DNA from: Leuctra nigra
Taxonomy: Eukaryota; Arthropoda; Insecta; Plecoptera; Leuctridae
NCBI GenBank assembly: GCA_934045905.1
Contig: OW203768.1
Coordinates: forward strand, 13,916,316-13,980,315
Length of the DNA stretch: 64,000 nt
Direction: 5' to 3'
Each line of letters starts with the position of its first letter. The first letter of the stretch is position 1. The notes under the pieces were generated by a model. That model was not told the DNA's origin. It saw only the letters and a program-made list of their open reading frames with translations, and searched no databases. Both the position numbers and the translations under genes were made by a program. Below, one piece after another: positions 56,262-64,000 of the stretch.

Positions 56262-59200
56262 TACGATCAAGATGACTGGTCCGCCATATTGCAACAGAAG
56301 AGGGCGCAACCTGGTGAGCATCTCGTACATGAAGTCCACCTCCATGAGGTCCGCGTCGTGCCAGGACGTGAGCCAGGGGGGTGGGAGAGTGCAGGGACGT
56401 ATCAGCACTCGCAACCTGATAGAAGTCATATTGTAACAGCAGAGGGTGAGCATCTCGTACATCGCCTCCATGTGGTCCGCGTCGTGCCAGGACGTGAGCC
56501 AGGGAGGTGGGAGAGTGCAGGGACGTATCAGCACTCGCAACCTGATAGAAGTCATATTGTAACAGCAGAGGGTGAGCATCTCGTACATCGCCTCCATGTG
56601 GTCCGCGTCGTGCCAGGACGTGAGCCAGGGAGGTGGGAGAGTGCAGGGACGTATCGGCACTCGCAACCTGATAGAAGTCATATTGTAACAGCAGAGGGTG
56701 AGCATCTCGTACATCGCCTCCATGAGGTCCGCGTCGTGCCAGGACGTGAGCCAGGGAGGTGGGAGAGTGCAGGGACGTATCAGCACTCGCAACCTGATAG
56801 AAGTCATATTGTAACAGCAGAGGGTGAGCATCTCGTACATCGCCTCCATGTGGTCCACGTCGTGCCAGGACGTGAGCCAGGGAGGTGGGAGAGTGCAGGG
56901 ACGTATCAGCACTCGCAACCTGATAGAAGTCATATTGTAACAGCAGAGGGTGAGCATCTCGTACATCGCCTCCATGTGGTCCGCGTCGTGCCAGGACGTG
57001 AGCCAGGGAGGTGGGAGAGTGCAGGGACGTATCAGCACTCGCAACCTGATAGAAGTCATATTGTAACAGCAGAGGGTGAGCATCTCGTACATCGCCTCCA
57101 TGTGGTCCACGTCGTGCCAGGACGTGAGCCAGGGAGGTGGGAGAGTGCAGGGACGTATCAGCACTCGCAACCTGATAGAAGTCATATTGTAACAGCAGAG
57201 GGTGAGCATCTCGTACATCGCCTCCATGTGGTCCACGTCGTGCCAGGACGTGAGCCAGGGAGGTGGGAGAGTGCAGGGACGTATCAGCACTCGCAACCTG
57301 ATAGAAGTCATATTGTAACAGCAGAGGGTGAGCATCTCGTACATCGCCTCCATGTGGTCCGCGTCGTGCCAGGACGTGAGCCAGGGAGGTGGGAGAGTGC
57401 AGGGACGTATCGGCACTCGCAACCTGATAGAAGTCATATTGTAACAGCAGAGGGTGAGCATCTCGTACATCGCCTCCATGTGGTCCACGTCGTGCCAGGA
57501 CGTGAGCCAGGGAGGTGGGAGAGTGCAGGGACGTATCAGCACTCGCAACCTGATAGAAGTCATATTGTAACAGCAGAGGGTGAGCATCTCGTACATCGCC
57601 TCCATGTGGTCCACGTCGTGCCAGGACGTGAGCCAGGGAGGTGGGAGAGTGCAGGGACGTATCAGCACTCGCAACCTGATAGAAGTCATATTGTAACAGC
57701 AGAGGGTGAGCATCTCGTACATCGCCTCCATGTGGTCCGCGTCGTGCCAGGACGTGAGCCAGGGAGGTGGGAGAGTGCAGGGACGTATCAGCACTCGCAA
57801 CCTGATAGAAGTCATATTGTAACAGCAGAGGGTGAGCATCTCGTACATCGCCTCCATGTGGTCCACGTCGTGCCAGGACGTGAGCCAGGGAGGTGGGAGA
57901 GTGCAGGGACGTATCAGCACTCGCAACCTGATAGAAGTCATATTGTAACAGCAGAGGGTGAGCATCTCGTACATCGCCTCCATGTGGTCCACGTCGTGCC
58001 AGGACGTGAGCCAGGGAGGTGGGAGAGTGCAGGGACGTATCAGCACTCGCAACCTGATAGAAGTCATATTGTAACAGCAGAGGGTGAGCATCTCGTACAT
58101 CGCCTCCATGTGGTCCACGTCGTGCCAGGACGTGAGCCAGGGAGGTGGGAGAGTGCAGGGACGTATCAGCACTCGCAACCTGATAGAAGTCATATTGTAA
58201 CAGCAGAGGGTGAGCATCTCGTACATCGCCTCCATGTGGTCCGCGTCGTGCCAGGACGTGAGCCAGGGAGGTGGGAGAGTGCAGGGACGTATCAGCACTC
58301 GCAACCTGATAGAAGTCATATTGTAACAGCAGAGGGTGAGCATCTCGTACATCGCCTCCATGTGGTCCACGTCGTGCCAGGACGTGAGCCAGGGAGGTGG
58401 GAGAGTGCAGGGACGTATCAGCACTCGCAACCTGATAGAAGTCATATTGTAACAGCAGAGGGTGAGCATCTCGTACATCGCCTCCATGAGGTCCACGTCG
58501 TGCCAGGACGTGAGCCAGGGAGGTGGGAGAGTGCAGGGACGTATCAGCACTCGCAACCTGATAGAAGTCATATTGTAACAGCAGAGGGTGAGCATCTCGT
58601 ACATCGCCTCCATGTGGTCCACGTCGTGCCAGGACGTGAGCCAGGGAGGTGGGAGAGTGCAGGGACGTATCAGCACTCGCAACCTGAAAGAAGTCATATT
58701 GTAACAGCAGAGGGTGAGCATCTCGTACATCGCCTCCATGAGGTCCACGTCGTGCCAGGACGTGAGCCAGGGAGGTGGGAGAGTGCAGGGACGTATCAGC
58801 ACTCGCAACCTTCATGAGATAAGCCTATTTGTAGGTATAACCATCCCATCATTCGTCTTCAGGGTCTTGCAAATGATTGTCTAGTACTCTGCCTTTTTGT
58901 CAACTCCTGCTGTCCTTTCCAAGTGAAGAGCTTTGTTATCTTAGGGATTGTAGCAGAGTTTTGCGTTTCCATCTTCTTACCCAATATTTCTGAATCTTCT
59001 ATGTAGTACCACGAAAATCTTGGGAATATTATCTAAGTCAATGGGAGCCATTGCATAGGTTAAGCGTTCTTACAGTTTAAATTCCAACAGATTTTAAAAT
59101 TCCGCTGGGAAATCAGTTAAATCTGGAAGGAAGGTATTTTGCTTATAAAATTGCCTAAAATTGTCAATTAGCGTCTTCTTCCCTAAATTCAGTTAACGTT

Positions 59201-60921
59201 CCTAAGTTAAAATCGTTGCATACCTCACCATGATCATGATCTCACCATGACCTCATCTAAGAACACTATAATCTGGTCTAGAAGTTGTCCAACTTTACCC
59301 ACCCCTCCTCCTGCGCCAATCTCGCCGCCAGGACAAAGTCTAGATTGTCCGTGAAGTTGTACACCCCTGGCGTCGGTTCATGTTGACTCCACGAGATGGT
59401 CACGTCGATCGTGTCGACGCCTCTGCTCCTGTGCGCGCGCAGACGAGCCCGCCATTCAGATGGAGGTAGTCGCGGGTAGTCGAAGACGGCGGCGACCACG
59501 GACTCCGGGAACTCGTTGTAGAGATCTGTGTAGAATGCGACGCCGTCGTCCATCGTTGCATTGAAGGTTTTGGTGTAGAACTTGAGTGTCTGGATGGAGG
59601 GTTCATGTACAGAGTACATCGACACATTGCTAGTTGGGTGGTGGTCGTCGAGTACCATGGTGGAGGTTGTGGGTTCGGAGTCAGGAGTCAAATTGCTGGT
59701 TGTGGGGTGGTCGTTGAGAATCTCGGTGGAGGTTGTGGGCTGGTCGTTGAGAACCATGATGGAGGTTATGGTTTCGGAGTCCATCGACATATTGCTGGTT
59801 GTGGGGTGGTCGTTGAGCACCATGATGGAGGTTATGGTTTCGGAGTCCATCGACATATTGCTGGTTGTGGGGTGGTCGTTGAGAATCTCGGTGGAGGTTG
59901 TGAGGTGGTCGTTGAGAACCATGACAGAGGTTGAGGGGTGGACGTTGAGAGCCACGACGGAGGTTGTTGGTCCGAAGTCAATCGACATATTGCAGGTTGT
60001 GGGGTGGTCGTTGAGAATCTCGGTGGAGGTTGAGGGGTGGTCGTTGAGTACCATGGTGGAGGTTGTGGGTTCGGAGTCCATCGTCATATTGCTGTTTGGC
60101 CGGTGGAGAGTTGGGGGGTGCAGGATCAGAGTCGCGTTGGAGGTGTAGGTGTAACCGTTCGAACTCCAGTCCATTGCTAAGATCAAGGACGAGAGTTTAC
60201 CGCTCATGGGTGGACAGGGAATCATGTAGTCGGCGTTCAGCGTCGTGTTGGAGGTGTAGGGGCAACCGTTTGACGTCCAGTCCATGGCGTACGATGGACA
60301 GGGAATCATGTAGTCGGCGTTCAGCGTCGTGTTGGAGGTGTAGGGGCAACCGTTTGACGTCCAGTCCATGGCGTACGATGGACAGGGAATCATGTAGTCG
60401 GCGTTCAGCGTCGTGTTGGAGGTGTAGGGGCAACCGTTTGACGTCCAGTCCATGGCGTACGATGGACAGGGAATCATGTAGTCGGCGTTCAGCGTCGTGT
60501 TGGAGGTGTAGGGGCAACCGTTTGACGTCCATTCCATGGCGTACGATGGACAGGGAATCATGTAGTCGGCGTTCAGCGTCGTGTTGGAGGTGTAGGGGCA
60601 ACCGTTTGACCTCCAGTCCATGGCGTACGATGGACAGGGAACCATGTAGTCGGCGTTCAGCGTCGTGTTGGAGGTGTAGGGGCAACCGTTTGACCTCCAG
60701 TCCATGGCGTACGATGGACAGGGAACCATGTAGTCGGCGTTCAGCGTCGTGTTGGAGGTGTAGGGGCAACCTTTTGACCTCCAGTCCGTGACACATCTCG
60801 GCGACATGGCCGAGGTTGTGACCACGGGGTCAGTCTTCAACGTCATGGTGCAGGTGAGAATTGAAGCGTAGAAGACACTTGCAGCTGCAACCATTGCGAC
60901 ACTCTTCAATAATAGCGTCAT
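56262..60921 (-). CDS. Divergent glycoside hydrolase family 35 (beta-galactosidase-like) protein with amplified exon; 3' end not found
   Basis: Exon 1 (59303-60921) starts with a signal peptide MTLLLKSVAMVAAASVFYAS. It then encodes seven 28-residue repeats (PCPSYAMDWRSNGCPYTSNT type), a Thr/Ser/Asn-rich repeat region with many N-glycosylation sequons, and finally GH35 sequence: DYPRLPPSEWRARLRAHRSR, SWSQHEPTPGVYNF, LDFVLAARLAQEEG. The donor GGAGGG|GTGGGT (phase 2) joins to G|TTGCGAGTG to give EEGLRVLIRP, matching family EEGLYVILRP. Exon 2 ends RPLLLQYGGPVILIV|GTGAGT, corresponding to the strand just before the catalytic NEYG. If the whole array is one exon (56262-58809), frame is kept throughout, giving about 1389 codons so far. 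Oddities: the loop normally reading RPGPYICAEW and following Gly-Gly is shortened to RPCTLPPPWL, and no NEYG exon is visible. Secreted; activity doubtful. Confidence 0.8.
56288..58809 (-). repeat. 126-bp tandem array, 20 units, derived from the GH35 exon
   Basis: Nineteen exact 126-bp periods (unit boundaries at 56411, 56537 and so on to 58805) plus the terminal, ancestral-looking unit. On the minus strand each unit encodes LRVLIRPCTLPPPWLTSWHD, then VDHMEAMYEMLTLCCYNMTS and IR (42 codons), with only a few substitutions (V/A, H/L, L/P). The ancestral unit (56262-56415) instead continues EMLTRLRPLLLQYGG. Repeats lack about ten bases at that point and read on into GACTTCTATCAG|G, a splice-acceptor-like junction present at every boundary. 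Because 126 is divisible by three, other frames and the opposite strand are also open; those are by-products. Confidence 0.95.
59640..60810 (-). repeat. Coding repeats in GH35 exon 1
   Basis: From 60223 to 60810, seven 84-bp units (28 codons, two Cys each). From 59640 to 60080, a second set of Thr/Ser/Asp/His-rich units (VLNDHPTTSNMSMDSETITS and TSTEILNDHPTT types, about 22 codons or multiples). Mucin-like low complexity suggests a glycosylated extracellular stalk. The units are nearly identical, so they are evolving by unequal exchange. Confidence 0.85.
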
Positions 60922-61675
60922 GTTCTGTGATGACGACTAAAATACGTATAAAATATGAGATTGTGTTATAAAATGGCTCGAGAATACGTGCTTGCGAGCT
61001 GTTTTCTTCGGTTGGCAGATGTTAAGCGAGTCAGAGCCAGTTTGATGATGACAATCAGAGATGATGAATTGGCGCGAGTGTTTGAATACACCCACTGCAA
61101 GAACGTTCTATTCTGCATTTACATACTCTCACTTCATGTTGATTTGTAGTTCTTTCCTTCCTTCTTTCACTCTTTCTTTCTTTCCTTTTTTCTATCTTTC
61201 ATTATAATTGTCATTCCTATACCTTGGTCGCTGTTTTTGGAAATGTGTGGATTTGCTTTTGAAATTAATTTCTTCAAAATAAAATGCAATAAATAATATT
61301 ACATATTTTTCAGATGAAACTCACAAGTTGGTTAAATTTAAAAAAAATTAAGTATCTGAGTATAGGTAGGTATACTTTTATTATTATAAAATACAATATT
61401 GTATGATCCTTTAGGTCACTTGCAATTTTAAATTTGAATTGTAACAACAATAATATTCCAAAACAACCGCCATCCAATTTATTTAAAATGTCACAAACAT
61501 GTTCCTGAATGATGTAGGTAGGTACTTTAAAAAATGCAGAAATAAGAAAAATAATATGGCTAATTTTGACAAAAAGTTACAAACATCGTTTCATTTTTAT
61601 CGTTATAACAAATATTGGGGAAATTTTCTTTACACCATTTCGTCGTAATCTCTAAAAATGTTTTGCAAAAAACAG
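60922..61675. other. Upstream region of the GH35-like gene, nothing certain
   Basis: It should contain the promoter. A T/C-rich run near 61150-61200 (TTTCTTTC) is the only visible structure. The small plus frame at 60955-61149 has no motif. Confidence 0.4.
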
Positions 61676-61825
61676 GAAAGCGATTACGCTAAGAACCAGC
61701 AACTACAGTTACCTAATGAGAATGATCATCAATCAAGTGCTAACTCATCTCTTGCCAATACTTACCTACTGAAATCTCTTGGCAAATCAGTATCAATTAC
61801 ACCCATTGGAAAGAGATTATCAATG
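61676..61825 (+). CDS. Candidate internal exon, unknown protein
   Basis: AAAACAG|GAAAGC acceptor and TCAATG|GTAAGTA donor bound exactly 150 bp (50 codons, phase 0-0), open as ESDYAKNQQLQLPNENDHQS, then LLKSLGKSVSITPIGKRLSM. Composition looks coding, with Ser/Asn/Gln-rich polar sequence. No neighbouring exon was identified and I recognise no family. Confidence 0.35.
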
Positions 61826-62610
61826 GTAAGTACCAATATTGAATTAACATGGTGTGTAATAATATGGGAGGGGCAACAGAGAAGTTCATCTTCATTATAT
61901 TTACATTTGTCCAAAACTTTCTCCATAAGGCAAAGTGAAAACATCGTGTAGTGAACTTTAATAATAACTTATTATAATAGTATGAGAGAGGTGTCAAAAG
62001 ATTACGATTCCTTCCGGGTTATGCAGCTGGATTACGTGTTCACTGTTTGGCTCGTGCCTATGCACTTTATGCCGGATTTGGAGGTGATTTGTTAGGGCTT
62101 TGAAAGTGACAGGTTTTGGCTACACAAACCTGCCACGAATGTCAAATCGAACAATAAAACAATTCAATAAAACAATTAATATTGTAAAACTAACCATTGA
62201 TATGAGAGCAGTGAGAGATCTTCCTAGATGCGACCACCTTGATCCACACCGACCGAACTGACTGGTAGGTAAGACCGAAGCAAATACAGTACCGAAGGCA
62301 ATTGGCTATACAATGTCTATGGTATGAGTCATACATCTCCACGTCACAGCAGTATAGTTTAGGGTAGTTATTACCATAGATAACCTTCAGACCATAGAGG
62401 GTGGTGCCCTTCAGACATACCTTCAGACCACTGGCTCTACTAGATATAATTCGACCTTTAGTGACTCGCTACCAAGACTTCTTCGTATACTCACAATAAT
62501 AATGAACAAACGCAGTACACATGAAATTATTAGATAATTCAAAACTAGACTAGTTTTTATTCTTGTAAATTACATGTCTTTTGTAATGTAAAAGTAGTTT
62601 TTATTGTGTT
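61826..62610. other. No feature recognised
   Basis: AT-rich. The short block ATAGAGGGTGGTGCCCTTCAGACATACCTTC contains a local direct duplication (CCTTCAGACCAT at about 62384 and similar), nothing more. Confidence 0.4.
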
Positions 62611-62640
62611 GGCTGGAGTGGAGCGACCGCTCCACTAGAT
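62611..62640. repeat. GGAGCGACCGCTCC element, copy 2
   Basis: GGCTGGAGTGGAGCGACCGC followed by TCCACTAGAT; compare 29438-29466. Confidence 0.6.
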
Positions 62641-62888
62641 TTAATTAATTGTATTACCAAATGAAAAATAAGTGATAACTACTTTAAATAACAACCAATA
62701 CATTGTTTTCATTCTCATGCCCATTCTACAATGCTATTTCATGGAAATTAGTTCAAACATTTCAACATTTTAACATTTTGAACAGAAATTGCATTTTATA
62801 CTTGACAAGTGAACTATCTCCAACAGGAAATCAGCTGATTTTAGATGATTGGCTTATTAAATGTAATATTCACGAAAATATATTAATA

Positions 62889-63300
62889 CTAGCTGACCGG
62901 CCTGGCGTTGCTCGTGCTGATGGGCGAGTGTCCTACATAAAAGCAGAAAATCCGGGGATAGTTTCACACTTGACAATATCCTTTCCGTAGAATGTCTGCG
63001 TGGTCTGCATAATATGCGCTCATGCTCCCGCGCGTAGATAACGTGTCTATTTTTATGTCATTTTTCCTCAATTAGGGGTGGCTTGGGGGGGGGGGGGGGG
63101 GGTAGGTTGAGTACGTCCACATAAAGTGTGTTGCTTCCCATATAGAATCTCCCTGCCAAATATGGTCATGCTTGCGCGTGTAGAAAAGTGTATATTTATA
63201 TATTATTTTGAATATTTCAAATTAGGGGTGGTTTACGGGGGAGGGGTTGAGTACGGTCCTAATGTGGGCTGGTCCCGTAGAATGTGTGCCTAATATTATG
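62889..63300 (+). mobile_element. Dispersed insect repeat beginning ACTAGCTGACCGG
   Basis: ACTAGCTGACCGGCCTGGCG is the start of a repeat class widely seen in insect genomes. It then holds two successive versions of a TAGGGGTGG(TT/CT)...GGGG...TTGAGTACG block (63074-63120 and 63222-63265), the first containing G18 (63085-63102). The inverse of this block lies at 15725-15770. Confidence 0.6.
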
Positions 63301-63415
63301 GTCATGCTGATGTGATCATCCTATCAAAGTTACACCCACTCTTTGCCTCAGAATGTATAAACTAACTACAAATTTGTCATTTTGAGCTAAAGCTTGTCGA
63401 AAGTTTCAACAGAGC

Positions 63416-63529
63416 TAATTTGATATTATGTGTCTACAAGTGGATTATTTCAACACCAAATAATTAGTAATGACCATACATTAATTTGGTATTGAAATAA
63501 TCCACTTGTAGACACATAATATCAAATTA
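63416..63529. repeat. Near-perfect hairpin, 46-bp arms
   Basis: Arms 63416-63461 and 63484-63529 are complementary at 45 of 46 positions with a loop of 22 bases. It contains TGTCTACAAGTGGATTATTT in both arms. Probably a snap-back MITE or an unusual retroelement end. Confidence 0.9.
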
Positions 63530-63540
63530 CTTCCTTCATC

Positions 63541-63625
63541 TGCAGGAAGGTCGCCGCCAGAAGATGAAGGAAGTAAGTCCTTCGAAACGTCGCGAACGGC
63601 CCTTATCAGGGCCACCAGCACCTTC
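63541..63625 (+). mobile_element. Retroelement-like tail with hammerhead-like and histone-stem-loop-like motifs
   Basis: AGATGAAGGAAGTAAGTCCT followed by TCGAAACGTCGCG keeps the GATGA, stem II and GAAAC elements of type I hammerhead motifs known from Penelope-like elements. The CU of the CUGAUGA core is replaced, so it is unlikely to be catalytic. At 63598-63617, GGCCCTTATCAGGGCCACCA is a six-bp stem, four-base-loop structure matching the animal histone 3' stem-loop plan. No histone coding sequence precedes it. Confidence 0.5.
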
Positions 63626-63727
63626 ATCGGAACAAACCGTCACCACTTCCCTGCAAAGTTAAATTTGTTCGCTTTCATTGAAATTTAGTAATTATGGGTT
63701 TTAAGACCAGGAATATCTAGGGTCAAC

Positions 63728-63990
63728 TGGGGTAAGTGTGGTCGTTAAAACCATAGAGTCACTTTAAGGCTTTGGTAAACAAAAACTGTTCATTGTACAA
63801 TCTTCAAATTTTGGGGATATTTTCTCCAATATGTTTTCTGTAATATCTGAAACTTTCGATATTCAAAAAAATTTACTTCATTACAAAAATGTTATACAAG
63901 CGATCAACTTTCCGGCCACACTTACCCACCGAAACGAGGCAAGTGTGGCCGCACCTTGGGGAAGGAAGTGTGGTCGTGGTCAAAATTTGG
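63728..63990. repeat. GGGTAAGTGTGGTCG inverted and direct repeats
   Basis: TGGGGTAAGTGTGGTCG (63728-63744) is inverted at 63913-63927 (CGGCCACACTTACCC). Two more direct partial copies (GCAAGTGTGGCCG at about 63938, GGAAGTGTGGTCG at about 63965) follow. A MITE-like end cluster running off the right edge. Confidence 0.65.
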
Positions 63991-64000
63991 ATGAAGATAA

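Noticed and set aside
56254..58817. Second minus-strand and plus-strand long open frames through the 126-bp array
   Set aside because: A unit length divisible by three with no stop in these frames keeps them open automatically. Only the frame that connects to GH35 sequence on both sides is supported.
59582..60791. Plus-strand open frames opposite GH35 exon 1 (Trp/Ser/Arg/Cys-rich and Val/Gly-rich repeats)
   Set aside because: They are antisense shadows of the repeated coding exon and lack a signal, domain or splice context.
61150..61200. Polypyrimidine tract as an origin or regulatory GAGA element
   Set aside because: TTTC-rich simple sequence without GAGAG consensus clusters; no support beyond composition.
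63541..63600. Active hammerhead ribozyme
   Set aside because: The CUGAUGA core is altered (AAGATGA) and no paired stem I/III could be drawn with confidence, so only resemblance is claimed.

Overview
This is AT-rich eukaryotic DNA from an arthropod, almost certainly an insect. The evidence is spliced genes with GT-AG introns, a secreted six-cysteine chitin-binding protein, insect-type transposons and SINEs, and no bacterial gene organisation. The order cannot be fixed from sequence alone; the 5S-derived and tRNA-derived SINEs and the many short inverted-repeat elements would suit a hemipteran or another repeat-rich insect.

Layout. At 1-9.5 kb two genes lie head to head. Enhancer of Polycomb is on the minus strand (six exons readable, C-terminus beyond the left edge). 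A D-2-hydroxyacid dehydrogenase is on the plus strand (five coding exons). They share a promoter interval of under 0.5 kb. At 10.2-12.6 kb is a TTAA-flanked DNA transposon with long inverted ends. It carries a THAP-type zinc finger on one strand and a P2X7-intracellular-domain-like (ZCD) open frame on the other, and its THAP frame is split by a younger hAT-like element. At 13.2-14.5 kb is complete translin (minus). At 15.4-18 kb is a complete small secreted chitin-binding protein of CPAP1 type (minus), possibly with a TATA promoter near 22.6 kb.

From 18 to 56 kb I find no convincing conserved gene. The stretch is a repeat landscape: Harbinger-like, mariner-like and hAT-like MITEs, SINEs, two 3' ends of one LINE family, a 19-copy 229/230-bp satellite (39.7-44.1 kb), a nine-base microsatellite, a 55-68 bp minisatellite, and many long G or C homopolymers.

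The most interesting locus is at 56.3-60.9 kb (minus). It is a divergent glycoside hydrolase family 35 (beta-galactosidase-like) gene. Its first exon encodes a signal peptide, seven cysteine-containing 28-residue repeats, a Thr/Ser/Asn-rich repeat region and the start of the GH35 barrel. The next exon has been amplified about 20 times as a 126-bp (42-codon) tandem array. Every unit keeps frame and carries its own splice-acceptor-like sequence, so any acceptor gives an in-frame product with 0-19 extra modules. The catalytic NEYG exon was not found, so this is either an incomplete view or a decaying or repurposed enzyme. The right end (61-64 kb) holds a candidate exon, a near-perfect 46-bp-arm hairpin, and a retroelement-like tail with a histone-type 3' stem-loop look-alike.
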